Source of the DNA: Nocardia fusca NBRC 14340
GTDB lineage: Bacteria > Actinomycetota > Actinomycetes > Mycobacteriales > Mycobacteriaceae
Direction: 5' to 3'
Assembly (NCBI RefSeq): GCF_001618425.1
Contig: NZ_BDCU01000016.1
Coordinates: 186,001-250,000, forward strand
Length of the DNA: 64,000 nucleotides
Position 1 is the first letter of the stretch. The number at the start of each line of letters is the position of its first letter. Position numbers and translations under genes: made by a program. The notes under the pieces are model-generated. The model had not been told where the DNA came from and made no database searches. It saw nothing but the letters and a program-made list of their open reading frames with translations. This document shows, one piece after another, positions 37,469 to 44,962 of this stretch.

Positions 37469-37732
37469 ATGGTCCGCCTGCCCCTCACCGCCTCCCAGAT
37501 CGACGCCGGCCGCCGCCTCGGAGTCCGGTTGCGTACCGCCCGCGACGGGCGCGACCTCGCCGAGGTCGCGCGCGCGGCCGGCATCTCCCCGGAGACCCTG
37601 CGCAAGATCGAGACCGGTCGCCTCCCCTCCCCGGGCTTCGGCACGGTCGTCTCGCTGAGCCGCGTCCTCGAACTCCCCCTCCAGGAGCTGGCCGAGATCT
37701 GGACCGCGGACAATCTCGCCGAATCCGCCTGA
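37469..37732 (+). CDS. Small XRE-family HTH regulator
   Basis: 87 residues, little more than the DNA-binding domain. The HTH is IDAGRRLGVRLRTARDGRDL, then AEVARAAGISPETLRKIETGRLPSPGFGTVVSLSRVL; the SPETLRKIETG recognition helix is typical of XRE proteins. There is no ligand domain, so activity may depend on concentration or on a partner. It is divergent from map with short spaced palindromes in between; local autoregulation with control of map is likely. Confidence 0.9.
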   Translation: MVRLPLTASQIDAGRRLGVRLRTARDGRDLAEVARAAGISPETLRKIETGRLPSPGFGTVVSLSRVLELPLQELAEIWTADNLAESA

Positions 37733-37963
37733 GCGGCCCGGAACTGCCCGGGCACCCGCCCCTTTGCCGCCTTCCGGCACGCGCTTACACCGCACCGTCA
37801 CGCCCCGGACCGTCGCAGCCCTCGGCAGACCACCGCAAGGGCCTCGTCGAGGACGGCCCGCGAGCGATCGCACCCCGGAAAGGTCCGCGAGCGTGCCGGA
37901 AGCAGCAGGTGACCGACCTTCGAATCGAGCCGGAGATCGGGCCCCGGGCACACCCGCCGGGAC

Positions 37964-38332
37964 CTACGCGCCGTCGTCGCGGACAGGACGGTAGCCCGCG
38001 AATTCCCACCGCGCGATCCGGCCGATCGCACAAGCCAACGCAGCCCAGGTCGGACGTTCCAGATCACCCAGAAAATCCTGGACGTACCGGCGAATCCCGG
38101 CCGTATCGACACGGTCGAGCACGAGCGCGCGATCGGCCGGGCGGAACCCGCACCCGCCCGCACCCCCGGCACTGCCGCCCGAGGCCCGGACGACGAGATC
38201 GAACGCCTCCTCCCCCACCTCATCCACCGGGCCGATCATCAACTGCACCAGCACCTCGTCGGCCGCGCACACAGCATCCGGATCCGCGAGATCGACATCC
38301 GGACTGTGCATCCCCTTCAGTTCCGCTCTCAT
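37964..38332 (-). CDS. Immunity protein, Imm8-like
   Basis: 122 residues. The start MRAELKGMHSPDVDL matches the N-terminal signature of the Imm8 family (M-x-AELK-x-x-HSPD). It is followed by QLMIGPVDEVGEEAFDLVV, corresponding to the family's GExGEExFD segment, and ends with WAALACAIGRIARWEFAGY, the WDEVxxKLxRIGxWEFxDY block. Imm8 proteins neutralise polymorphic toxins encoded immediately upstream. The ATG overlaps the stop of the upstream toxin-like gene (TGATG), so toxin and antidote are made together. The frame extends upstream to 38554, inside the toxin gene, and that extension is rejected. Family call is from remembered motifs and moderately firm. Confidence 0.75.
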   Translation of the reverse strand: MRAELKGMHSPDVDLADPDAVCAADEVLVQLMIGPVDEVGEEAFDLVVRASGGSAGGAGGCGFRPADRALVLDRVDTAGIRRYVQDFLGDLERPTWAALACAIGRIARWEFAGYRPVRDDGA

Positions 38333-38907
38333 CACTCCTCCTCGACTTCCAGATGCGCGTTGCTCTCCCAGTGCCGGCCGGTCTCCGACCGCGACTCGTA
38401 ATTGGCCTCCACGCCCCGCCCGGACGGTTTCTGCTGGGGCGGACGGTACTGCCGCAATCCGTCTTCGCTGACCCAGCGATGGGTGTTGCCGTAGGGCAAC
38501 CGCCTGGCCTCGGCCCCGACCCAGGCCAGACCGGCGGCGTCCGCCTCGGCCCACCCGGCCCGGCCGATACCGAAATTGCCGGCGCCCGTCCCCGCACGGT
38601 GCACGATTTCGACCACCCGCCGCCGGTCCGGCCGAGCCGGTGCCGGCTTTTCCCCGTCCCCCCGCGGGATCGCGGCGGCGCCCCCGCCCGTAGCCTCCGC
38701 ACCGGCCCGCCGCCCGGCGGCGGCCGGCCCGTCCCCCGGGATGCGCCCCGCTCCCGCCGCGTCCTCGGCCACCAGCCTCCCCGGACCGGCACCGGTGCCG
38801 AGTCCGATCAGACCGTCGACTTCGGCCCGGACCTTCTGGACGTAGGCCTGGACATAGCCGGACAAACGGTTCGCGAATGCGACGTACTCGTGCGGGACCC
38901 GCGACAC
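38332..38907 (-). CDS. Small polymorphic-toxin-like protein paired with Imm8-like immunity
   Basis: 191 residues from GTG 38907 (GAGAGG site). Three parts are visible. The first is a helical N-terminal segment of about 38 residues (VPHEYVAFANRLSGYVQAYV). The second is an Ala/Gly/Pro-rich linker (about 40-105). The third is a compact C-terminal domain containing WVGAEARRLPYGNTHRWVSE, DGLRQYRPPQQKPSGRGVEAN and a closing ESNAHLEVEEE. The last part resembles C-terminal toxin modules that sit before Imm8 genes. The protein has no signal peptide, and the short N-terminal helix may be a trafficking segment for an ESX-like or other route. Catalytic activity is not assignable. A promoter-like region lies just upstream. 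Confidence 0.65.
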   Translation of the reverse strand: MSRVPHEYVAFANRLSGYVQAYVQKVRAEVDGLIGLGTGAGPGRLVAEDAAGAGRIPGDGPAAAGRRAGAEATGGGAAAIPRGDGEKPAPARPDRRRVVEIVHRAGTGAGNFGIGRAGWAEADAAGLAWVGAEARRLPYGNTHRWVSEDGLRQYRPPQQKPSGRGVEANYESRSETGRHWESNAHLEVEEE

Positions 38908-38944
38908 CGGCAGCCTCTCAGAAATCCGAAACGCCGTTGAGTCT

Positions 38945-38984
38945 ATTTTACGGTGTCGAATCGATACTCACCGGCTATCGATAC
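38945..38984 (-). promoter_or_regulatory. Candidate promoter of the toxin-immunity pair
   Basis: TAAAAT on the minus strand (38945-38950) stands 38 bp before the toxin start, a good -10. Directly upstream, ATCGATAC occurs twice (38960-38967 and 38977-38984, 17 bp apart) around the -35 position. The gap 38908-39283 holds no convincing gene. Confidence 0.45.
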
Positions 38985-39283
38985 CGGTAGAAGCCCTGGT
39001 GACACCGAGCCAACAAGCCGATCGGCGGTCACCGAAGTGATCAGCCGCGCCCGGGATCCCGGGCGAAACGGATATAGGCGCCGACGACCTCGGAGCAGAC
39101 CCCGTCGCCCACCGTGAGCGCCATACTGCTCGAGACCGGGGCGGCCTCCGGATTTCTTGCTGCCCCGCACCGCGACCATGCCCCGGCCGGGGCCGAGCCG
39201 GCGCGGCACTCGAACCGACTCGACAGTGCGCGGAACCGGAGTTGCGAAACGGACACGGCGGCGGACCGCCTACCGTGCCACCT

Positions 39284-40552
39284 ATGGGGTTTCGAGATAC
39301 CGATGCCGCGCGCGAACCAGGCGAGCGGATACCGGGGCAACGCGCCGGACGCGATCGCCGCGTCCGCGCTGCCGAGGCGCGAGCGCACCGTGGTACAAGG
39401 TGGATTCGGCCGGCGGTCGTCCTGCTCACCGGCCTACTCGTATCCGCGTGCACCGGGGAATCGCCCGCCCCGGCGGCAACCGACGATGTCCTGGGCGCCG
39501 TCGTGCACGACACCTTCACGGCGTTACGCGAGGCCCACGATATTCCCGGTATCGCCGTGGGGCTGGTCCACGGGGACCGAACCCGGCTCTTCGAGTTCGG
39601 CACCACCGCGCCCGGCGGTGATCACCCGGTCACCGAGCAGACGATCTTCGAGATCGGCTCGGTCAGCAAGTTGTTCACCACGTTGCTGGCCGGTTCCGCC
39701 GCGGCCCAGGAGCGGCTCGACTTCGGCGACACGCCCGGCCGGTACCTGCCGCAGCTGCGGGATCACCCGATCGACAGCGCGCGGCTCAGGGATATCGCGA
39801 CATACACCGCGGGCGGTCTGCCGCAGCAGTTCCCCGCCGAGGTGACGACCGAGGACGAGATCTGGCGCTACTTCCAGCAGTGGCGCCCGACATACCCGGT
39901 GGGGACCACCCGCGTCTACGGCAATCCAGGTATGGCCCTGCTGGGGCAGGCGACCGCCGCGGCGCTCGGCCGCCCGTTCGAGGACGCGATGCGTGCCGAG
40001 ATACTCGAGCCGCTCGGCCTCCGGCACACCTACTTCGATGTACCGGAACCCGAGCAGGACAACTATGCCTGGGGGACGGCGCAGTCGGGCGCTCCGGTAC
40101 GGGTTTCTCCCGGTCCGGGAGATACCGAAGCCTACGGATTGAAGACGACCGCGTCCGACCTGCTGTCGTTCGTCGCGGCAAATATGGACAGCCGGCGCGC
40201 TCCGCTCGCCCTGCGTGGACCGCTGGATGCGACCCGGCACGGCTACTACCGAGTCGGCTCGATGACACAGGCCCTGGGCTGGGAACGTTTCGACCACCCC
40301 ACCTCACTCGAGGCGCTCCAGGCCGGTAACTCGGCCGAAATCGTCAACCGGCCCCAGCCGGTGGAACCGGCCGCGGCCGCATCCGGTCCGGCGTTGTTCG
40401 ACAAGACGGGGTCCACCGGCGGGTTCGGCGCCTACGTCGTTTTCGTACCGAGCCGGTCCCTCGCCGTCGTCGTCCTGATGAACCGGAACATCCCGATACC
40501 CGCCCGGGTCGCCGCCACCCACCGGGTCATCGAAGCGCTCGGCTCCGCGTAG
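39284..40552 (+). CDS. Class C (AmpC-type) beta-lactamase, predicted lipoprotein
   Basis: 422 residues from ATG 39284 (a TTG at 39242 is possible). A basic N-terminal region precedes the hydrophobic segment and lipobox LLVSAC (Cys about 56), so membrane anchoring is likely. Serine beta-lactamase motifs are complete: SVSK at about 126-129 in FEIGSVSKLFTTLLAG, YGN at about 212-214 where class C enzymes usually have YAN or YSN, and KTG at about 374-376 in DKTGSTGGFGAYVVF. The context DFGDTPGRYLPQLRDHPI and LRDIATYTAGGLPQQFP is class C-like and not merely esterase-like. It may hydrolyse cephalosporins or act as a DD-peptidase/esterase relative. The window has no ampR neighbour. Confidence 0.85.
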   Translation: MGFRDTDAAREPGERIPGQRAGRDRRVRAAEARAHRGTRWIRPAVVLLTGLLVSACTGESPAPAATDDVLGAVVHDTFTALREAHDIPGIAVGLVHGDRTRLFEFGTTAPGGDHPVTEQTIFEIGSVSKLFTTLLAGSAAAQERLDFGDTPGRYLPQLRDHPIDSARLRDIATYTAGGLPQQFPAEVTTEDEIWRYFQQWRPTYPVGTTRVYGNPGMALLGQATAAALGRPFEDAMRAEILEPLGLRHTYFDVPEPEQDNYAWGTAQSGAPVRVSPGPGDTEAYGLKTTASDLLSFVAANMDSRRAPLALRGPLDATRHGYYRVGSMTQALGWERFDHPTSLEALQAGNSAEIVNRPQPVEPAAAASGPALFDKTGSTGGFGAYVVFVPSRSLAVVVLMNRNIPIPARVAATHRVIEALGSA

Positions 40553-40589
40553 CGATCACCGGCGGTGTCGCCCGCGAAGCCTGAACTCC

Positions 40590-41813
40590 TCAGTGCGACC
40601 GCGCGGGTCCACCGGCGTCGAGGGCGCCGTCCAGCCGCTGCCAGGCGACGAGCGTGATGACGGCCATGGCGCCGAATGCCGTCCAGAACGGTCCGGTGAG
40701 CCCGGTCCAGCGGGCCAGGAAACCCCCGAGGACGGTGCCGGCGGCGACCCCGGTGAAGTCCAGGAGGTTGTGCACACCGGCGATCCGGCCCTGCAACACG
40801 TCCGGAACCAGGCGTGCCTTCACGGTCGAGACCACCACGCCCCAGATCGTCGCGTGCACACTGAACAGCGCCAGCGCTACCCCGGCGACCCAGGCGCTGG
40901 TGGTGAGCGCCAGCACGAGATGGGTGGCGGTCTCGATCAGCAGCCCCGCCCGGAGCAGCGCGGCGGCACCGAACCGCCGTTCGAGCCGGGCCGCCCCCGC
41001 CGCCCCGACCATCGCTCCGGCGGCATGGGTGCTGACCAGCAGGCCGAACCCGATTTCGCCGAGGCCGAGCCGCTCCCGGGCGTAGAGGACGAAGGTGGCG
41101 AAGGCCGCGCAGAACGGGATCTGCACGAGCCCCATCGTCACCATCAGTACCCGCAGCGGACTGTGCCGCCGGATCCAGTCGACCCCCTCGCGGATATCGC
41201 CGAGCAACCCACCGGGTACGCGGGGCGGTGACGAGTACGGGCGCATGGTGGCGGCGATCCATGCCGCCAGGACGAACGCGGCCGCGTTGACACCGAAGGG
41301 CACCGCCGCCGCGGTCGCGAACAGATAGGCGCCCAGGGGTTTCGCCAGCCACATATTGATCACCGAGAAGGTCAGTCCGAGGCGGGCGTTCGCCTGGGCG
41401 AGCAGGTCGGGCGCGACCACGGCGGGCAGCCGGCCCGCCGCCGCGGTGTCGGCGAGGGTTTCGCCGGCACCCAGCATGAACAACAGGCAGTACAGCAGGG
41501 CGAGGGAGACCGTATCGGTGGCGATCGCCACGGCGAGTACGCCCACCAGCAGGGCCCGGGCCAGATCGACCACGACGATCAGGCGCCGGCGATCGATGCG
41601 ATCCGAAATCGCCCCACTGAGCAGCGCGAACAGGAGCCAGGGCAGTTGCTGGACCAGCCCGGCACCGGCGATGGACACCGGGTCGGTGGTCAGCGTGGCG
41701 ACGAGCAGCGGGGCGGCGACGGCACCGAAGCCGTCGCCGAGGTTGGATACCGCGCTGGCGCCCCACAATTTGTGGAAGTCCGCGCCGAGGCGCGCGGTGA
41801 CAGAGGCAGGCAA
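40590..41813 (-). CDS. MFS exporter (MFS_3/EntS-like) with TTG start
   Basis: 407 residues with 12 predicted hydrophobic helices. The MFS motif between helices 2 and 3 is GAISDRIDRRRLIVVVD, and the general layout matches the transmembrane secretion effector group that includes EntS and macrolide exporters. The start is TTG 41813, preceded by AAGGAG with the unusual context of an AAGGAG-CT-CTCCTT inverted repeat. A 10-codon leader peptide with a strong ribosome site lies 67 bp further upstream, so translation may be attenuator-controlled. Likely exports an antibiotic or siderophore-like compound; the substrate is unknown. Confidence 0.9.
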   Translation of the reverse strand: MPASVTARLGADFHKLWGASAVSNLGDGFGAVAAPLLVATLTTDPVSIAGAGLVQQLPWLLFALLSGAISDRIDRRRLIVVVDLARALLVGVLAVAIATDTVSLALLYCLLFMLGAGETLADTAAAGRLPAVVAPDLLAQANARLGLTFSVINMWLAKPLGAYLFATAAAVPFGVNAAAFVLAAWIAATMRPYSSPPRVPGGLLGDIREGVDWIRRHSPLRVLMVTMGLVQIPFCAAFATFVLYARERLGLGEIGFGLLVSTHAAGAMVGAAGAARLERRFGAAALLRAGLLIETATHLVLALTTSAWVAGVALALFSVHATIWGVVVSTVKARLVPDVLQGRIAGVHNLLDFTGVAAGTVLGGFLARWTGLTGPFWTAFGAMAVITLVAWQRLDGALDAGGPARSH

Positions 41814-41930
41814 AGGAGAGCTCCTTGCGAAGGGCCGGAAACAGGGTCCGTATGCCGCTTCGGAGCGCGCTGTGGGAACAGACCTACGCCGAAGCGAGGA
41901 CCTTGGCCGTACGCATGGGGAACCTCCTCT
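41814..41930 (-). promoter_or_regulatory. Candidate translation attenuator upstream of the MFS exporter
   Basis: On the transcript the leader ORF segment CGCTTCGG (41889-41896) can pair perfectly with CCGAAGCG (41856-41863). The core CGAAG of that second segment can instead pair with CTTCG (41828-41832), immediately before the exporter's AAGGAG site. Mutually exclusive pairings of this kind are known from erm-type attenuation. The arrangement is visible; function is inference. Confidence 0.45.
41884..41916 (-). CDS. Leader peptide MRTAKVLASA upstream of the MFS exporter
   Basis: Ten codons and a TAG stop, preceded by the near-perfect ribosome site GGAGGTT at good spacing. The 3' end of the ORF overlaps the first arm of a hairpin (CGCTTCGG). 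Placement 67 bp upstream of a TTG-initiated drug-type exporter fits a regulatory leader whose translation or ribosome stalling opens the downstream ribosome site. No homologous leader was recognised. Confidence 0.5.
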   Translation of the reverse strand: MRTAKVLASA

Positions 41931-41996
41931 GCCGGTGCCTCATTGTCCGGTATCCATCCGCGAGGGAACAACCGATTTACCCATGACCGCGCCCGC

Positions 41997-42239
41997 TCAG
42001 TGATTGCGTTTGGAGGTGGTGGGTTTGCTGGGCTTCTTCTTGCTGTTGTTCGTGCCGTCGCTGTCGGGCTCCCATTCGTAGCCGGGAGTTCCGTTCTCGC
42101 AGTAGGAATCGGCGACCTTGGTGTCGGTGGCGTCGAATTCGCACCAGCGGTCGCCGCTGCAGGCGACCGAACCGAAGCCGGCCGCGAGGGTGATCACCAC
42201 GGCGCCGGTGACAGTGCGCAGACGGGTGCCGGAATACAT
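41997..42239 (-). CDS. Small secreted or lipid-anchored protein
   Basis: 80 residues with AGGAGAG before the ATG. A basic start and hydrophobic segment (TVTGAVVITLAAGF) end in GSVAC, a lipobox-like site, so it is probably a lipoprotein or cleaved secreted peptide. The mature part has three more cysteines (RWCEF, SYCEN and the +1 Cys region), an acidic centre and a Lys/Ser-rich tail. No family was recognised; similar small proteins are frequent in Nocardia. It lies downstream of the EEP membrane protein gene in the same direction, 46 bp away, and may be co-transcribed. Confidence 0.72.
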   Translation of the reverse strand: MYSGTRLRTVTGAVVITLAAGFGSVACSGDRWCEFDATDTKVADSYCENGTPGYEWEPDSDGTNNSKKKPSKPTTSKRNH

Positions 42240-42285
42240 GTTCTCTCCTGGTTATTCGTGGGAAGGGCGACCGCGCGGTGGCGAA

Positions 42286-43233
42286 TCAGGGGGTGAGCCG
42301 GAGGCGGGCCACGACGGCGCGATGGTCCGTACCCGCGAGGGTGAATGTACTGATGTGCTCGGTGGTGCCGCCTGATACCAAAATATGATCGATACCGATC
42401 AGCGGGCCCCAGGTTCGGTCGGCCGGATAGGTGAGCAGCCTGCCCGCACCGGCCTGTTCGGCGGCAGCGGCGAAATCGCCGCTCACCAGGCGACGGAAGG
42501 CCGCGTGGTCACTGGTCGCATTGAAGTCGGCGCCGACCACCGCCGGCCCCGGCGATGCGCGCAGGATGGTGTCGACGGCGCTCATCTCCTTCGCCCAGAC
42601 AGCGGCGTCCACGGTCGGCGGGATCGGGTGGAAGGCGTGGATCGCGACAGGCCCGAGGGCGGGATGGGTGAGCGTCGCGGACAGGTTGCCGAGCACGAAC
42701 TCCTGGTGGCGCATCGGATCCGACAGCGGGAACCGGCTGTAGATACCGGTACCCCCGCCGCCGGACCCCGGGTCCAGATAGTTGTACGGGAGCAGAGCGC
42801 CGAGACCGTCCGCGGTCAGGGCATCGACCGCCTCGGGCGTGAGTTCGTCCACGGTGAGCACGTCGACGCCGCGTTCCCGGACCGCGGTCACGAGCGCGGC
42901 CGTATCCGCTTCGCCGAACAGCAGATTCGATTGCAGCACGGTCAGTTCGGCGCCGGTCGCGGCGCGGCTGTCCGGAACGAACAGTGGCAGCTGGGTCCAC
43001 AGCACACCGGCGAGCACGATCACCGCCGCCGCGGCGCTGCGCCATCCGCGCGCGGCCAGGAACAGCAGCAGGGCGGCCACGGCGCCCAGCATCAGATACG
43101 TCGCGCCCGCGGCCAGCAGGATCAGTTCCCGCCGCTGCCAGCCTCCGAGGTGAAGGGCCAGGCCGAAGGTCCCGGCCAGCAGCGCACACCACCCCGCGCC
43201 GAGCAGCACCCGGCGGACAACTCCGTGCGTCAT
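42286..43233 (-). CDS. Membrane-anchored endonuclease/exonuclease/phosphatase family protein
   Basis: 315 residues. Three hydrophobic helices fill residues 8-90. The extracytoplasmic EEP domain follows, with catalytic elements LTVLQSNLLFG (Asn), LTVDELTPEAVDAL (Glu), VVGADFNATSDHAAF (Asp-x-Asn) and the final LAGTDHRAVVARL (Asp-His). This architecture is common in actinobacteria, and the substrate may be a phosphoester, lipid or nucleic acid outside the cell. The small lipoprotein gene follows 46 bp downstream. Confidence 0.88.
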   Translation of the reverse strand: MTHGVVRRVLLGAGWCALLAGTFGLALHLGGWQRRELILLAAGATYLMLGAVAALLLFLAARGWRSAAAAVIVLAGVLWTQLPLFVPDSRAATGAELTVLQSNLLFGEADTAALVTAVRERGVDVLTVDELTPEAVDALTADGLGALLPYNYLDPGSGGGGTGIYSRFPLSDPMRHQEFVLGNLSATLTHPALGPVAIHAFHPIPPTVDAAVWAKEMSAVDTILRASPGPAVVGADFNATSDHAAFRRLVSGDFAAAAEQAGAGRLLTYPADRTWGPLIGIDHILVSGGTTEHISTFTLAGTDHRAVVARLRLTP

Positions 43234-43325
43234 ACCCGCAAACCTATCGGCCGCGCTCGAGAAAACCTTGCGAAGTCCTTGCGGGGCGGTGGAACCGCAG
43301 CGGGGCGCCTACTCCCGGTCGCCGG

Positions 43326-43545
43326 TCAGAACGCCCCACCGGCATCGATCTGCTGGGTGGTCCCGGTGATGCGGCGGTCGTCGTCGGCGACCGGTGGCCT
43401 CCACCAGGCGGACCGTCTCCGCGAGGTCGGCGGCATCGGCCAGCGGATACGGCACAGTGGCGACCTCGGCGGTGGTGTCGACGGCGATGATATCGGCGCC
43501 CGACCCCGTGCCATCGCCCCGGGCCCGGTCGAGGCGACGAAGAGC
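43326..43545 (-). pseudogene. Remnant of a mycofactocin-type SDR with internal deletion
   Basis: One frame encodes SGADIIAVDTTAEVATVPYP followed by LADAADLAETVRLVEATGRR, which matches the early part of the mycofactocin-associated short-chain dehydrogenase family (GADIIAVD...VATVPYPLA...DLAETVRLVE). In the next frame the sequence jumps directly to RRITGTTQQIDAGGAF and a stop, the normal C-terminus of such enzymes. The catalytic Ser-Tyr-Lys centre (around 180 residues) is missing and the frame shifts at the junction. The glycine-rich nucleotide-binding start is also degraded. It is therefore a deletion remnant. Confidence 0.75.
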
Positions 43546-43569
43546 GATTCCCGCTGTATCCAGCAGAAT

Positions 43570-43821
43570 TCACCGCCGACCCGCACCGGGCCTACCAGGA
43601 GATGCGGTCAGAATCTGGAACCCCTTCTGCACGGCCATCGCCGCGGCAGCCTGCAGCACACGCGTTTTTCCCACACCGGGATCACCGACGAGCAGCCGAG
43701 CCCCGCCCCGAGCCGCAGCCCCGTCGAGGAAGTCCGACAGCTCGGTCAGCTCCCCACCGCGGCCGACGAGTTCTCCGCCGTCGTCAGCGCCCGACGTATC
43801 CGCGATCAACACGTTGGTCAC
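43570..43821 (-). pseudogene. Truncated LuxR-type ATPase (LAL) regulator, N-terminal fragment
   Basis: 83 residues from a GTG. ELVGRGGELTELSDFLDGAA and ARLLVGDPGVGKTRVLQAAA show the beginning of the AAA/NACHT-like domain of large LuxR regulators, including Walker A (GDPGVGKT). Full-length members have about 900 residues with a C-terminal LuxR HTH; nothing beyond this fragment is encoded. It ends within 25 bp of the SDR remnant, so one deletion event may have removed the 3' part of this gene and the 5' part of the SDR. Confidence 0.75.
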
Positions 43822-44294
43822 CGTCCTTCACGCGGCCACCGCCTGCGGCCGAACCTCACATTCCACGCCCGCGACGCAGGTCACGTGCCCGTCTCGGCGA
43901 GTGCTCATAGTACTAACTCGCCGTTGGCTGCACACGGTGGCGAGCAGCCGATCCGCTCGGCAGGTGGTGGGTCCGCTAAGTGCCGGCCGCTGTCTTCCCG
44001 TGCCGGCAGCACTACCGATTCCCTGGTCCGCGAGCACAGGGCAGCGCCGGCCTGCGCGAGCGCACCCGCCACTCGCTCCCCGTCGCGGCGGCAGGGGAAG
44101 CGATTGCTCGGTGGCACGGACCGGATGTGCATCGGCGGGCTCGGCGACTGCACCACGCGATACAGTGCCCTGAACGGGTGACCGGTCCGGGCCCGGGAGT
44201 GGAGATGAGGAGCCGCACATGGGCGTCGTTCGGCCACGGTCGCGCATCGATGGAATTGCGGGCCCGGAATTCGATCCGGAAGCGCGGTGCTGAG
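43822..44294. other. Gene-free stretch beside the decayed genes
   Basis: 473 bp. Both strands contain open frames, but they have no recognisable protein sequence and mirror codon bias only weakly. It would hold the promoter of the truncated regulator (leftward) and of the response regulator at 44295 (rightward). No clear motif was found. Confidence 0.4.
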
Positions 44295-44948
44295 GTGCCA
44301 CTTCGGGTGGCACTCGCCGACGACGACGTCCTGTTGCGAGAGGCTCTGGCAACTCTGCTCACGAGTGCGGGCATCGAGGTGATCGGTCAGGCCGCAGACG
44401 CCCCTGGCCTTCTCGCCGTCGTCACCGCCGGACGCCCCGACCTCGTGGTCGTCGATATCCGGATGCCGCCGACCCACACCGCAGAGGGCCTCGACGCCGC
44501 GCTGCGGATCCGACGTGAGCATCCCGAGACCGCGATCCTGCTGCTCTCGGCGCACGTCGAGGTCGATCACGCACTGGAATTGCTCGATGGCGGAAAAGGG
44601 ATCGGCTACCTGCTCAAGGGCCGAGTCACCGACGTCGCCGACTTCGTCGACACCGTGCACCGCATCGCGAACGGCGCGTCGGTCATCGACCCGGCCCTCG
44701 TGCACGAACTCGTCGCCGCCCGGCGCCGCGACGACCCGCTCGAGGCACTGAGCAGCCGGGAGCGCGAGGTGCTGGCGCTGATGGCCGAGGGTCTGTCGAA
44801 CGCGGGGATCGGGCGACGACTGTGGATCACCGAGGGCACGGTCGAGAAGCACGTGCGCAGCATCCTCACCAAACTCGACCTCGCCGATACCGCCGACGAC
44901 CACCGCCGGGTACGCGCGGTGATCATGTTCCTCGACGCGGCCACGTGA
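44295..44948 (+). CDS. NarL/LuxR-type response regulator
   Basis: 217 residues from GTG 44295; an ATG at 44250 would add 15 residues. The receiver starts with LRVALADDDVLLREALATLL; the phospho-acceptor is in LVVVDIRMPPTHTAEGLDAA, with the PPTHTAEGLDAA extension typical of regulators paired with DUF4118/GAF kinases. The C-terminal HTH is LSSREREVLALMAEGLSNAG and EGTVEKHVRSILTKLDL. The likely partner kinase is at 45357, separated by an oppositely oriented receiver-only gene. Confidence 0.9.
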   Translation: MPLRVALADDDVLLREALATLLTSAGIEVIGQAADAPGLLAVVTAGRPDLVVVDIRMPPTHTAEGLDAALRIRREHPETAILLLSAHVEVDHALELLDGGKGIGYLLKGRVTDVADFVDTVHRIANGASVIDPALVHELVAARRRDDPLEALSSREREVLALMAEGLSNAGIGRRLWITEGTVEKHVRSILTKLDLADTADDHRRVRAVIMFLDAAT

Positions 44949-44962
44949 AGCGGGGATCGGAC

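Noticed and set aside
39041..39388. 115-codon minus-strand frame between the toxin-like gene and the beta-lactamase gene
   Set aside because: Runs antisense into the beta-lactamase N-terminus, has no ribosome site and no recognisable sequence; only a short end part looks protein-like.
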